NCBI RefSeq assembly: GCF_014649035.1
Contig: NZ_BMSG01000019.1
Coordinates: 1 to 64,000, forward strand
Reading direction: 5' to 3'
Source of the DNA: Streptomyces sindenensis
GTDB lineage: Bacteria; Actinomycetota; Actinomycetes; Streptomycetales; Streptomycetaceae
Length of the DNA stretch: 64,000 bases
In this document: piece after piece, positions 15,651 to 25,078 of the stretch
Position numbering within the stretch: position 1 is the first letter of the stretch
How the letters are laid out: each line of letters begins with the position of its first letter
Program-made: the position numbers and the translations under genes
Notes under the pieces: model-generated
Told to the model about the DNA's origin: nothing
Database searches by the model: none
What the model saw: only the letters and a program-made list of their open reading frames with translations

Positions 15651-16803
15651 CGTCCGCGTCCGCCTGCCGGGGAGCGGTGGCGACGATCGTGGCCACCGCG
15701 GTCGTGATCTGCTCCTCGGTCAGGTCGGCGCGCGCGGTCAGCCGCAGCCGGGAGACGCCGTCCGGAACCGACGGCGGGCGGAAGCAGCCGACCGCCATTC
15801 CGGCCGTGCGGCAGTCGGCCGCCCAGCGCACCGCCGTCTTTGCCGACGGCGCCCGGACGGAGACGACGGCCGCGTCGGGCCGGACCGCCGCCAGCCCGGC
15901 GGCGGTGAGCCGCGTGTACAGCGCGGTGGCCACTTCGCGGGCGCGGGCGGCCCGTTCGGGTTCCCGCCGCAGCACCCCGAGGGCGCCGAGCGCGCCGCCG
16001 ACGGCCGCCGGGGCGAGTCCGGTGTCGAAGATGAACGTCCGGGCCGTGTTGACCAGGTGGTCGATGACCCGGGCGGGCCCGAGGACCGCTCCGCCCTGGC
16101 TGCCCAGCGACTTGGACAGGGTGAGGGTGGCCACGGTCCCGTCGCCGCCCGCCAGTCCGACCGCCGCGAGCGCCCCTCGTCCGCCGTCGCCGAGGACGCC
16201 GAGGCCGTGGGCGTCGTCCACGAGCAGGGCGGCGTTCGCGGAGCGGCAGACCTCGGCCAGGGCCGGGAGCGGGGCGGCGTCGCCGTCGACGGAGAAGACC
16301 GAGTCGGTGACGGCGAGGGCCCGCCCGTCGTGGGCGCCGAACGCCTTGGCGACCGCTTCCGGGTCGGCGTGGGGGACGACGGCGGTCTCGGCGCGGGAGA
16401 GCCGGCAGCCGTCCACGATCGAGGCGTGGTTGCCCGCGTCGGAGACGATGAGGGAGCCGCGCCCGGACAGCGCGGTCAGCGCGGCGAGGTTGGCGGCGTA
16501 CCCGGAGGAGAGCACGAGGGCCGCCTCGAACCCGCAGAACGCGGCCAGTTCCCGTTCGAGTTCGGCGTGCAGGGCGGTGGAGCCGGTGACCAGCCGTGAG
16601 CCGGTGGCGCCCGCTCCCCAGCGGTGGGCGGCGGCGGCCGCGGCGGCGGTGACCTCCGGGTGCCGGGTGAGGCCCAGGTAGTCGTTGCTCGCGAGGTCCA
16701 GCAGTTCCGGCTCGGCGTCGCGCGGACGCAGTGTGCGTACGAGTCCGGCGGCGGCCCGGTGGCGGGCCTCGGCGTCGATCCAGTCGAACGGGGCGAAGGA
16801 CAT
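15643..16803 (-). CDS. bioF: 8-amino-7-oxononanoate synthase (biotin synthesis)
   Basis: A 386-residue PLP enzyme that condenses pimeloyl thioester with alanine in the first committed step of biotin ring assembly. The alpha-oxoamine synthase pattern is clear: LDLASNDYLGL, the PLP-lysine region TLSKSLGSQGG and DDAHGLGVLG. The family and the adjacent bioBAD genes leave little doubt. It is transcribed away from bioB with a 148-bp shared gap, and converges on the DUF397 gene with an 8-bp overlap. Confidence 0.95.
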   Translation of the reverse strand: MSFAPFDWIDAEARHRAAAGLVRTLRPRDAEPELLDLASNDYLGLTRHPEVTAAAAAAAHRWGAGATGSRLVTGSTALHAELERELAAFCGFEAALVLSSGYAANLAALTALSGRGSLIVSDAGNHASIVDGCRLSRAETAVVPHADPEAVAKAFGAHDGRALAVTDSVFSVDGDAAPLPALAEVCRSANAALLVDDAHGLGVLGDGGRGALAAVGLAGGDGTVATLTLSKSLGSQGGAVLGPARVIDHLVNTARTFIFDTGLAPAAVGGALGALGVLRREPERAARAREVATALYTRLTAAGLAAVRPDAAVVSVRAPSAKTAVRWAADCRTAGMAVGCFRPPSVPDGVSRLRLTARADLTEEQITTAVATIVATAPRQADADVS

Positions 16804-16863
16804 GGGGCGGGTCCCTGTCTTTGTAGGCAGCCCACAGACCCTAGCCGGGTGCGCAGCAGGTCA

Positions 16864-16885
16864 GGGTGTGGCAATACACACACCC
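16864..16885. promoter_or_regulatory. inverted repeat in the bioF/bioB divergent promoter
   Basis: GGGTGTG (16864-16870) and CACACCC (16879-16885) are perfect inverted repeats around an 8-bp spacer. They lie near the middle of the gap between bioF (start 16803) and bioB (start 16952). A biotin regulator acting on both sides is plausible; I do not recognise the motif as a BirA, BioQ or BioR box. Confidence 0.45.
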
Positions 16886-16951
16886 GCGCCCGGCTCTCCT
16901 GTCTGGTTCCTCCTTGGCTGGAGGCGGTGCCGTAGGCCAGGATCATCTTTC

Positions 16952-18214
16952 ATGGACCTGCTGAACACGCTGGTGGACAAGGGGCTGCGGCGCGAACTGC
17001 CGACCCGCGAAGAAGCGCTCGCCGTACTGGCGACCTCCGACGACGAGCTGCTCGACGTGGTGGCCGCCGCCGGGAAGGTGCGCCGTCAGTGGTTCGGGCG
17101 GCGCGTCAAGCTCAACTATCTGGTCAACCTGAAGTCCGGGCTCTGCCCCGAGGACTGCTCCTACTGCTCGCAGCGGCTCGGCTCGAAGGCCGGCATCCTC
17201 AAGTACACCTGGCTGAAGCCGGAGGAGGCGTCCAAGGCCGCCGCCGCCGGGGTCGCGGGCGGCGCGAAGCGGGTCTGTCTGGTGGCGAGCGGACGCGGCC
17301 CCACGGACCGGGACGTGGACCGGGTCACCAAGACCATCGAGGCCATCAAGGAGGAGAACGAGGGCATCGAGGTCTGCGCCTGTCTCGGTCTGCTCTCCGA
17401 CGGCCAGGCCGACCGGCTGCGTACGGCGGGCGCCGACGCGTACAACCACAACCTGAACACGTCCGAGGAGACGTACGGGGCGATCACCACCACCCACACC
17501 TACGCGGACCGGGTGGAGACCGTGCAGCAGGCCCAGGCCGCCGGGCTCTCGGCGTGTTCCGGGCTGATCGCCGGGATGGGCGAGAGCGACAAGGACCTGG
17601 TCGACGTGGTGTTCGCCCTGCGCGATCTGGACCCCGACTCGGTGCCGGTGAACTTCCTGATCCCGTTCGAGGGGACGCCGCTGGCCAAGGAGTGGAACCT
17701 CACCCCGCAGCGCTGTCTGCGCATTCTGGCGATGGTCCGGTTCGTCTGCCCGGACGTCGAGGTGCGGCTCGCGGGCGGTCGCGAGGTGCATCTGCGCTCG
17801 ATGCAGCCGCTGGCCCTGCACCTGGTGAACTCGATCTTCCTGGGCGACTATCTGACGAGCGAGGGCCAGGCCGGCCAGGCTGACCTGGACATGATCGCGG
17901 ACGCCGGTTTCGAGGTGGAGGGCGCGGGCACGACGACGCTGCCGCACCACCGGGCCGACGCACTGGCCGGCGGCTGCGGTACGCCGGCGGAGCCCGCCGG
18001 CTGCGGAACGAAGGAGTCCGCGGGCTGCGGTTCGCACGGTGGCGGGGGCGGCTGCGGACCGTGCGGTGACCACGGGGGGCAGGAACCGGCGGCGGCCGCC
18101 GACGCGGACGCGGACGCTCCGGCCGCGCGTTCGGAGGCGAACGGCGCGGCCCGTACGGATCTGGTGGCGGTGCGCCGACGCGGTGCGGGAACGGATCTCG
18201 CCCCCAATGCCTGA
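16952..18214 (+). CDS. bioB: biotin synthase with a cysteine-rich C-terminal extension
   Basis: A 420-residue radical-SAM enzyme that inserts sulfur into dethiobiotin. The cluster motif CxxxCxxC is at Cys65, Cys69 and Cys72 (GLCPEDCSYC). YNHNLNTS and CSGLIAGMGE are BioB signatures. The typical enzyme ends near residue 337. Here about 83 residues follow, with CG motifs at 342, 351, 359, 368 and 371 among glycines, then an Ala/Asp stretch. The tail might bind metal or help rebuild the sacrificial cluster; that is inference. bioA starts 8 bp before its stop. Confidence 0.95.
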   Translation: MDLLNTLVDKGLRRELPTREEALAVLATSDDELLDVVAAAGKVRRQWFGRRVKLNYLVNLKSGLCPEDCSYCSQRLGSKAGILKYTWLKPEEASKAAAAGVAGGAKRVCLVASGRGPTDRDVDRVTKTIEAIKEENEGIEVCACLGLLSDGQADRLRTAGADAYNHNLNTSEETYGAITTTHTYADRVETVQQAQAAGLSACSGLIAGMGESDKDLVDVVFALRDLDPDSVPVNFLIPFEGTPLAKEWNLTPQRCLRILAMVRFVCPDVEVRLAGGREVHLRSMQPLALHLVNSIFLGDYLTSEGQAGQADLDMIADAGFEVEGAGTTTLPHHRADALAGGCGTPAEPAGCGTKESAGCGSHGGGGGCGPCGDHGGQEPAAAADADADAPAARSEANGAARTDLVAVRRRGAGTDLAPNA

Positions 18215-19511
18215 GCCGTACACCCCCGACGAACTGCGGGCGCTCGACCGGGCGCACGTCTGGCACCCGTACGGTCCGATGCCGGGCCGTCAGGAGCCGC
18301 TGATCGTGGAGTCGGCCTCCGGGGTACGACTCCGGCTCGCCGAACCCGTCGAGGGGCAGCGGGAGTTGGTGGACGGCATGTCGTCCTGGTGGTCGGCGGT
18401 GCACGGCTACAACCACCCGGTCCTCAACGAGGCCGCACGCGGCCAGCTGGACCGGATGAGCCATGTGATGTTCGGCGGGCTCACGCACGAGCCCGCCGTC
18501 CGGCTGGCGGCCCGGCTGGTGGAGATCACCCCCGAACCGCTCCAGCACGTCTTCCTCGCCGACTCGGGGTCCGTTTCGGTCGAGGTCGCGGTCAAGATGT
18601 GCCTCCAGTACTGGCGTTCGGTCGGCCGTCCGGCCAAGCAGCGGCTGCTGACCTGGCGCGGGGGCTACCACGGGGACACCTGGCAGCCGATGTCCGTGTG
18701 CGACCCGGAGGGCGGGATGCACGAGCTGTGGTCGGGCTCCCTCCCCCGGCAGGTCTTCGCCGACGCCCCGCCGGACGGTTTCGACGCGGAGCCGGATGCC
18801 GGGTACGTCACGCATCTGCGGGAGCTGATCGCCGCGCACGCCGAGGAGTTGGCGGCGGTCATCGTGGAGCCGGTCGTGCAGGGGGCCGGCGGGATGCGCT
18901 TCCACTCCCCCGCCTATCTGCGGGTGTTGCGCGAGGCGTGCGACGAGCACGACGTCCTGCTGGTCCTCGACGAGATCGCGACCGGTTTCGGGCGTACGGG
19001 CAAGCTGTTCGCCGCCGGACACGCCGGGATCTCGCCGGACGTCATGTGCGTCGGCAAGGCGCTGACCGGTGGCTATCTCACGATGGCGGCGACGCTGTGC
19101 ACCACCCGGGTGGCCGAGGGCATCTCCAGCGGTGAGGTGCCGGTGCTGGCGCACGGGCCGACGTTCATGGGCAACCCGCTGGCCGCCTCGGTGGCCTCGG
19201 CCTCGGTGGACCTGCTGCTCGGACAGGACTGGGAGGGCGAGGTGGCGCGGATCGGGGCCGGGCTGCGCTCCGGGCTCGCCCCCGCCGCGAACCTCGCGAG
19301 TGTCGTGGACGTACGCGTCCTCGGGGCGATCGGGGTCGTCCAGCTCGACCACGAGGTGGACATGGCGGCGGCAACGCGTGCGGCCGTGCGCGAGGGCGTG
19401 TGGCTGCGGCCGTTCCGCGACCTCCTCTACACGATGCCGCCGTACGTCACGGGTGACGAGGACGTGGCCCGGATCTGCCGGGCCGTGTGTGCCGCGGCGC
19501 GGGAGGGCTGA
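18207..19511 (+). CDS. bioA: adenosylmethionine-8-amino-7-oxononanoate aminotransferase
   Basis: A 434-residue class-III aminotransferase that converts KAPA to DAPA using S-adenosylmethionine as amino donor. Recognisable are VWHPYGPM at the N-terminus, DGMSSWWSAVHGYNHP, the DEIATGFGRTG cofactor motif and the PLP lysine in CVGKALTGGYL. The ATG at 18207 overlaps the bioB end by 8 bp, so translation is probably coupled. It lies between bioB and bioD in one operon. Confidence 0.96.
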   Translation: MPEPYTPDELRALDRAHVWHPYGPMPGRQEPLIVESASGVRLRLAEPVEGQRELVDGMSSWWSAVHGYNHPVLNEAARGQLDRMSHVMFGGLTHEPAVRLAARLVEITPEPLQHVFLADSGSVSVEVAVKMCLQYWRSVGRPAKQRLLTWRGGYHGDTWQPMSVCDPEGGMHELWSGSLPRQVFADAPPDGFDAEPDAGYVTHLRELIAAHAEELAAVIVEPVVQGAGGMRFHSPAYLRVLREACDEHDVLLVLDEIATGFGRTGKLFAAGHAGISPDVMCVGKALTGGYLTMAATLCTTRVAEGISSGEVPVLAHGPTFMGNPLAASVASASVDLLLGQDWEGEVARIGAGLRSGLAPAANLASVVDVRVLGAIGVVQLDHEVDMAAATRAAVREGVWLRPFRDLLYTMPPYVTGDEDVARICRAVCAAAREG

Positions 19512-19517
19512 GGCGGT

Positions 19518-20216
19518 ATGCCGATGATTCTGGTGGTGTCCGGCACGGGCACGGAGATCGGCAAGACCGTGGTGACCGCCGCGGTGGCGGCCGCCGCGCG
19601 GGACCGCCGGGTCGCGGTGCTCAAGCCCGCCCAGACCGGGCTGGCCCCCGGGGAGCCGGGCGACGCGGCCGAGGTCGCCCGCCTGGCGGGAAGCCAGGTG
19701 ACGGCGGTCGAACTGGCCCGGTTCCCGGAGCCGTTGGCCCCGGCCACGGCCGCCCGGCGGGCGGGGCTCGCGCCGGTGCGCCCGTTCGAGGTCGCCGAGG
19801 CCGCCCAGAAGCTGGCCGCCGAGCACGACCTCGTGCTGGTGGAGGGTGCGGGCGGGCTCCTCGTGCGGTTCGACGACGAGGGCGGCACCCTCGCGGACGC
19901 GGCCCGACTGCTGTCCGCGCCGGTGCTGGTGGTGGCCCCCGCGGGGCTGGGCACGCTGAACGCCACCGCGTTGACGGCCGAGGCGCTGCGGAACCGGGGG
20001 CTCAGCTGCCGGGGCGTGGTGATCGGCAGCATGCCGGCGGACCCGGACCTCGCCTCCCGGTGCAACATCGAGGACCTGCCGGTGGCGGCCGGTGCGCCGC
20101 TGCTGGGCGCGGTGCCGGCCGGAGCGGGTGCGCTGCCGGGCGCGGACTTCGCGGCGGGCGCGGCGCGGTGGCTCGCTCCGGAGCTGGGCGGGAGCTGGGC
20201 CCCGGGGCGGCGCTGA
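19518..20216 (+). CDS. bioD: dethiobiotin synthetase
   Basis: A 232-residue ATP-dependent carboxylase that closes the ureido ring of dethiobiotin. The P-loop GTGTEIGKT is at residues 9-17. LKPAQTG and VEGAGGLLVR are the substrate and Walker-B regions. It follows bioA by 6 bp and ends the bioBAD operon. GC-rich imperfect palindromes just after the stop may terminate the transcript. Confidence 0.95.
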   Translation: MPMILVVSGTGTEIGKTVVTAAVAAAARDRRVAVLKPAQTGLAPGEPGDAAEVARLAGSQVTAVELARFPEPLAPATAARRAGLAPVRPFEVAEAAQKLAAEHDLVLVEGAGGLLVRFDDEGGTLADAARLLSAPVLVVAPAGLGTLNATALTAEALRNRGLSCRGVVIGSMPADPDLASRCNIEDLPVAAGAPLLGAVPAGAGALPGADFAAGAARWLAPELGGSWAPGRR

Positions 20217-20361
20217 GGCCCCGGGCCGGGTGTCCCGGGGCGCTCCGGGGGGCTATTCCGAGGCGGTCCGGGGGAGAATCGTCGTGGGCCTGTTCGCGGC
20301 TGACGGGAATGGCCGGACGGGCCCCAGGAGCCTCACGCCCGCTCCGTAACGGAGGTCCGCC

Positions 20362-21045
20362 ATGCAGCTGCGCAGCAGGAAGCTTCCCCGGGACGCCGTG
20401 CACCACCCGGTCTTCGCCCGTTTCTACGCCCGGTTCAGCGTGGCCGCCGATCGGCGGGGCGGCGTCGCCGCGTACCGCGAGGAGCTGCTGTCGGGGCTCT
20501 CCGGCCGGGTCATCGAGATCGGTGCGGGAAACGGGCTGAACTTCGCCCACTACCCCCGCGCCGTCTCGGAGGTCGTGGCGCTGGAGCCGGAACGCTCGCT
20601 GCGGCAGCTCGCCGTCCGCTCCGCGCTGCGTGCCGAGGTGCCGGTGGACGTGGTGCCGGGGGCGGCCGAGGCGCTGCCGGTCAAGAGCGAGGCGTTCGAC
20701 GGGGCGGTGGCGTCGCTGGTCCTGTGCACCGTACGGGATCTGCCCCGGGCGCTCGCCGAGATCGAGCGGGTCCTGCGGCCCGGCGGCGAACTGCGGTTCT
20801 TCGAGCACGGGACGGCGCAGGGACGGGCGCTGGCGACGGCGCAGCGGGTGGCCGACCGGACCCTGTGGCCGCTGCTCTTCGGCGGCTGTCACACGGCCCG
20901 GGACCCGCTGGCCGCGATCGAGGCGGCGGGCTTCGAGCTGGGCACGTACCGCAGGCTGCGCATTCCGGAGACGGGCCTCCAGGCGCCCACGTCGCCCTGT
21001 GTCCTGGGCGTGGCCCGCAAGCCGTTCGCGGAGGACGGGGGCTGA
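20362..21045 (+). CDS. class I SAM-dependent methyltransferase
   Basis: A 227-residue protein of the UbiE/Methyltransf_11 type. Motif I is VIEIGAGNGLNF, the acidic loop is ALEPE, and FDGAVASLVLCTVRDLPRAL plus VLRPGGELRFFEH are motifs II and III. The substrate is not predictable. An ATG at 20362 has GGAGG upstream. It stands alone, 145 bp after bioD. Confidence 0.85.
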   Translation: MQLRSRKLPRDAVHHPVFARFYARFSVAADRRGGVAAYREELLSGLSGRVIEIGAGNGLNFAHYPRAVSEVVALEPERSLRQLAVRSALRAEVPVDVVPGAAEALPVKSEAFDGAVASLVLCTVRDLPRALAEIERVLRPGGELRFFEHGTAQGRALATAQRVADRTLWPLLFGGCHTARDPLAAIEAAGFELGTYRRLRIPETGLQAPTSPCVLGVARKPFAEDGG

Positions 21046-21173
21046 CCGAGGACCGGGGGTGAGGCGGTGGTGCGCCTACACCCCGGGCCGGGCTCCCCGG
21101 CGTACGGGGAGGGCGCGACCGCCATGCGGAATGCGATCGACGCACCGGCGCGGCGGGTGGTGGGATGGCCGGC

Positions 21174-21605
21174 ATGAACGATCTTTCGCTGTCGATACGG
21201 TCCGCGACCCCGGCCGACCTGGACGGGGTCCTCGCCTTCTGGAAGGTGGCCGCCGAGGGAACCAGCATCAGCGACGACGGGGACGGGGTCGCCCGCCTGG
21301 TGGAACGGGACCCCGAGGCGTTGATCCTGGCCGAGCGGGGCGGGGCGCTGGCCGGCACCGTCATCGCGGGGTTCGACGGCTGGCGCTGCCATCTCTACCG
21401 CCTCGCGGTCCACCCGGACCAGCGGCGCCGGGGTGTGGGGAGCGCACTCCTCGCGGCGGCGGAGGAACGGTTCACCGCGCTGGGCGGGCGGCGCGCCGAC
21501 GCCATGGTCCTCGACCGGAACGCCTCGGCCCACCACGCGTGGCGCGCGGCGGGGTACGCGCCGGAGCCGCAGTGGAGCCGCTGGGTGAAGCACCTGACGG
21601 ACTGA
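21174..21605 (+). CDS. GNAT-family N-acetyltransferase
   Basis: A 143-residue single-domain acetyltransferase. Motif A is LAVHPDQRRRGVGSALLAAAEE, and motif B follows with HAWRAAGY. The acceptor substrate is unknown. An in-frame ATG at 21165 would add three residues; I prefer 21174 (NDLSLSIRSATPADL). It stands alone upstream of the CBS-protein pair. Confidence 0.82.
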   Translation: MNDLSLSIRSATPADLDGVLAFWKVAAEGTSISDDGDGVARLVERDPEALILAERGGALAGTVIAGFDGWRCHLYRLAVHPDQRRRGVGSALLAAAEERFTALGGRRADAMVLDRNASAHHAWRAAGYAPEPQWSRWVKHLTD

Positions 21606-21746
21606 CGCGGCAGAACGGACCGCCACGGTAGGAGGGGGCCGCCACCGGGCAGACGCCTACGATGACATGCTCCTGCGACTCCTCCGACACCTCCGACACC
21701 GCGCGGTCCCTCCGCTCCTGCCCGACCATGGGACGGAGGTGAACCG

Positions 21747-23084
21747 ATGACCGAAGTGCTTCTGCTGCTCGCCGCCCTGCTGCTCTGCGTCGCCTGCGGC
21801 GCGTTCGTCGCGGCGGAGTTCTCCCTGACCACGGTGGAGCGCAGCGAACTCGAACGGGCTGTCGAGCGGGGCGAGCGGGGTGCCGCGAGCGCGCTGAAGG
21901 CCGTCCGGAGTCTCACGTTCCAGCTCTCGGGGGCCCAGCTCGGCATCACCGTCACCAACCTGGTGATCGGCATGCTCTCCGAGCCGTCCATCGCCAAGCT
22001 GATCCGCGGCCCCGTCGAGGCGGCGGGGCTGCACCCCGCCGCCGCTTCCACCCTGGCGCTCGTCATCGGTACGGCGCTGTCCACGGTGGTCCTGATGGTG
22101 GTGGGCGAGCTGGTCCCGAAGAACTGGGCGATCTCCTCCCCGCTGGCCGTGGCCAAGGCGGTGGCCACACCGCAGCGGGGGTTCACCGCGGTGTTCCGGC
22201 CCTTCATCAGCCACCTGAACAACACCGCCAACCGGATCGTGCGGCGCTTCGGTCTGGAGCCGACCGAGGAGCTGGCCTCCGCCCGCGGCCCGCAGGAGCT
22301 GGTGGCGCTGGCCCGGCACTCCGCGAAGGAGGGCGCGCTGGAGGCGGACACGGCCGAGCTGTTCGTCCGCACCCTGAACCTCTCGGAGCTGACGGCGGAG
22401 AACGTGATGACCCCGCGGGTCCAGGTGACGGCGCTGGAGGTGCACGCGACGGCCGAGGACGTCGCCAACGCCACACGGGCGACCGGACTGTCCCGCTTCC
22501 CCGTCTACCGCGGCAGCCTGGACACCGTGGTCGGCGTGGTCCACATCAAGGACGTTCTGGCGGTCCCCGCCGACCGGCGGCCCCGGACCCGCGTCTCGGA
22601 GCTGCTCCGCGAGCCTCTGCTCGTACCGGAGACGCTCACCGTGGACAAACTGCTCGACCGCTTGTCCGGGAAGCTCACCATGGCGGTGGTGATCGACGAG
22701 TACGGCGGTACGGCCGGGGTCGCGACCCTGGAGGACATCGTGGAGGAGGTCGTCGGCGAGGTCCGCGACGAGCACGATCCGCACGAGACGCCCGATCTGG
22801 CCGCCGCCGGTGAGGACGCCGACGGCAGGACCCTGTGGTCGGCGGACGGGGCGGCGCGCACCGACCAGCTCCGCAGGATCGGTCTGCGGGTGCCGGAGGG
22901 GCCCTACGAGACCCTCGCGGGGCTCATCGCCGCCGAACTCGGGCGGATCCCGACGACGGACGACACCGTCGAGCTGGCGGGCTGGCGGATCGACGTGGCG
23001 GACGCGTCGGGCCGCCGGGCCGCGCGAGCCCTGCTGCACGCCCCGCTGCCGGGGTCCGAGGGCCGGAAGGAGGGCGAACGGTGA
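21747..23084 (+). CDS. CNNM/CorC-family membrane protein with CBS pair (first of two)
   Basis: A 445-residue protein of the family often annotated hemolysin. It has an N-terminal DUF21 membrane domain of 3-4 helices (about 1-170, with VVGELVPKNWAI), two CBS domains (about 210-335, MTPRVQVTAL and EYGGTAGVATLEDIVEEVVGE) and a C-terminal CorC/HlyC transporter-associated domain. Relatives are linked to magnesium or other ion export, not haemolysis. The next gene is a paralogue overlapping by 4 bp (GTGA), so the two probably act together. Confidence 0.9.
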   Translation: MTEVLLLLAALLLCVACGAFVAAEFSLTTVERSELERAVERGERGAASALKAVRSLTFQLSGAQLGITVTNLVIGMLSEPSIAKLIRGPVEAAGLHPAAASTLALVIGTALSTVVLMVVGELVPKNWAISSPLAVAKAVATPQRGFTAVFRPFISHLNNTANRIVRRFGLEPTEELASARGPQELVALARHSAKEGALEADTAELFVRTLNLSELTAENVMTPRVQVTALEVHATAEDVANATRATGLSRFPVYRGSLDTVVGVVHIKDVLAVPADRRPRTRVSELLREPLLVPETLTVDKLLDRLSGKLTMAVVIDEYGGTAGVATLEDIVEEVVGEVRDEHDPHETPDLAAAGEDADGRTLWSADGAARTDQLRRIGLRVPEGPYETLAGLIAAELGRIPTTDDTVELAGWRIDVADASGRRAARALLHAPLPGSEGRKEGER

Positions 23085-24100
23085 TCGTTCTCCAGCTCTT
23101 CATCGGTCTGCTGACCCTCGTGGCCAACGCCTTCTTCGTGGGCGCCGAATTCGCCCTGATCTCGGTGCGCCGCAGCCAGATCGAACCGGAGGCCGAGGCC
23201 GGGGACCGGCGGGCCCGCAGTGTCATCTGGGGCCTGGAGCACGTCTCGGCGCTGCTCGCCGCCGCCCAGCTCGGCATCACGCTCTGCACCCTGGTGCTGG
23301 GCATCGTCGCCGAACCGGCCATCGCGCATCTGCTGGAGCCGGTCTTCGACGCGGTCGGTGTGCCGCACGGGCTGGTGCACCCGCTGTCGTTCGTCATCGC
23401 CCTGGGCGTGGCGACGTATCTGCACATGCTGCTGGGCGAGATGGTCCCGAAGAACATCGCGCTGGCCGAACCGGCCCGCAGCGCGCTGCTCCTGGGTCCG
23501 CCGCTGGTCGCGATGGCCCGGGCCCTGCGGCCGGTGATCTTCGCGATCAACGCGTTCGCCAACGCCCTGCTCAAGCTGTTGCGGGTGGAGACCAAGGACG
23601 AGGTATCCGCGACGTTCTCGGACGACGAACTGGCCCGGATGGTGCAGGACGCGGGGGATGCCGGACTGGTCGACGACCGCTCCGCGCAGCGCCTCCACCA
23701 TGCTCTGGAGCTGGGGCGCCGGCCGGTGCGGGACGTGGTGATGCCGGTCGACCGGGTGCTGTACGCCAGGGTCGGCACGACCCCGGAGGAGCTGGAGCGG
23801 CTCTCGTCGGAGTCCGGGTTCTCCCGCTTCCCGGTGATGGACCGCGAGCAGCGCATCCTGGGCTACCTCCATGTGAAGGACGCCCTGGACGCCACCCCCC
23901 GCGACGTGCCCTTCCCGGTGTCGGCGATGCGGCCGATCGCCCGGGTCAGGGCGGCGACCCCGCTGGACGACGCGCTGACCGCGCTGCGCCGCAGCCGGAC
24001 CCACCTGGCGGCGGTGCTCGACGAGGACGGACGGCTGGCGGGCATGGTCACGATGGAGGACGTGCTGCGCGAACTCGTCGGACGGCCGGGGTCCCGCTGA
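23081..24100 (+). CDS. CNNM/CorC-family membrane protein with CBS pair (second of two)
   Basis: A 339-residue paralogue of the preceding protein, with the DUF21 membrane domain (GAEFALISVRRS, LLGEMVPKNIAL) and a CBS pair, but without the C-terminal CorC_HlyC domain, so about 100 residues shorter. GTG at 23081 overlaps the upstream stop and is preceded by AAGGAGGGC. The pair may form a heteromeric channel or pump; ion specificity is not evident. Confidence 0.9.
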   Translation: MIVLQLFIGLLTLVANAFFVGAEFALISVRRSQIEPEAEAGDRRARSVIWGLEHVSALLAAAQLGITLCTLVLGIVAEPAIAHLLEPVFDAVGVPHGLVHPLSFVIALGVATYLHMLLGEMVPKNIALAEPARSALLLGPPLVAMARALRPVIFAINAFANALLKLLRVETKDEVSATFSDDELARMVQDAGDAGLVDDRSAQRLHHALELGRRPVRDVVMPVDRVLYARVGTTPEELERLSSESGFSRFPVMDREQRILGYLHVKDALDATPRDVPFPVSAMRPIARVRAATPLDDALTALRRSRTHLAAVLDEDGRLAGMVTMEDVLRELVGRPGSR

Positions 24101-24155
24101 CCTGCCGGCCGACCGGCTGGCCTACCGACCTACCGACCGGTACGCTCATCGGGCC

Positions 24156-25004
24156 ATGGAACTGAATGCCTCCTACACCAGTCTCGTCGCGGTCGGCGAC
24201 TCGTTCACCGAGGGCATGTCCGACCTGCTCGCCGACGGTACGTACCGGGGCTGGGCGGATGTCCTCGCCGCCCGGCTCGCGGTCCGGTCCCCCGGTTTCC
24301 GGTACGCCAATCTCGCCGTACGCGGGAAGCTCATCGGCCAGATCGTCGACGAGCAGGTGGAGGCGGCGGCGGAGCTCCGGGCCGATGTGGTCACGCTCGT
24401 CGGCGGCCTCAACGACACCTTGCGCCCGAAGTGCGACATGGGGATGGTCAGGGCCCGGCTCGAAGAGGCCGTGGAGCGTCTCGCGCCGACCTGCGAGCAG
24501 CTGGTGCTGATGCGCAGCCCCGGGCGCAGCGGGCCGGTGTTCGACCGGTTCCGCCCCCGGGTGGAGGCGCTGTTCGCCCTGATCGACGATCTGGCCGGGC
24601 GGCACGGCGCCGCGGTGGTGGACCTCTACTCCGCACCCTCGATCGCCGACCCCCGGATGTGGGACGTCGACCGGCTCCACCTCACCGCCGAGGGCCACCG
24701 GCGCGTCGCCGAGGCCGTCTGGCAGACGCTGGGGCTGCCGGCCCAGTTCGAGTGGCGTGCGCGGATGCCCGCGACCGCCCCGCCGTGCTGGACGGCCCGC
24801 CGAGCAGAAGACATCCGCTTCGCCCGGCAGCACCTGGCCCCCTGGATCGGGCGGCGGCTCACCGGCCGCTCCTCCGGCGACGGGCGCTCGGGCGCCCAGT
24901 TCGACGCCACGACGGGCAAGGCCTTCTGGGTCACGCCCGCGGACGCCGAGAGCCCCGGCCCGGTGACGGAGTGGCGCCGGGCCGCCTCCCCCACGCCCTC
25001 GTAG
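24156..25004 (+). CDS. SGNH/GDSL-family hydrolase
   Basis: A 282-residue esterase-like protein with block I VAVGDSFTEG (Ser near residue 16), block III GGLNDT and block V DRLHLT. It has no signal peptide, so it is probably cytoplasmic. The C-terminal 70 residues are outside the core fold. TACGCT at 24141-24146 is a good -10 element 9 bp before the ATG, suggesting a leaderless transcript. The 3' end, including the stop, lies in an imperfect duplication. Confidence 0.85.
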   Translation: MELNASYTSLVAVGDSFTEGMSDLLADGTYRGWADVLAARLAVRSPGFRYANLAVRGKLIGQIVDEQVEAAAELRADVVTLVGGLNDTLRPKCDMGMVRARLEEAVERLAPTCEQLVLMRSPGRSGPVFDRFRPRVEALFALIDDLAGRHGAAVVDLYSAPSIADPRMWDVDRLHLTAEGHRRVAEAVWQTLGLPAQFEWRARMPATAPPCWTARRAEDIRFARQHLAPWIGRRLTGRSSGDGRSGAQFDATTGKAFWVTPADAESPGPVTEWRRAASPTPS

Positions 25005-25078
25005 TCGGCCCTCCCCCGCGCGTGGCCGGCCCTCCCCCGCGCCCTCGTAGCCGGGGCCCTCCCTCGCGCGTGGCCGAC
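24985..25078. repeat. imperfect ~47-bp duplication over the SGNH gene end
   Basis: 24985-25030 and 25031-25078 are similar copies (CTCCCCC.CGCCCTCGTAG then CGCGCGTGGCCG), and a third partial copy (CCCTCCTTCGTAG) follows. The first copy contains the last codons and TAG stop of the SGNH gene; the second repeats them as non-coding DNA. Confidence 0.75.

Noticed and set aside
21747..24100. Haemolysin function for the CBS-domain pair
   Set aside because: The annotation is historical; the DUF21/CBS layout points to CNNM/CorC-type ion transport.
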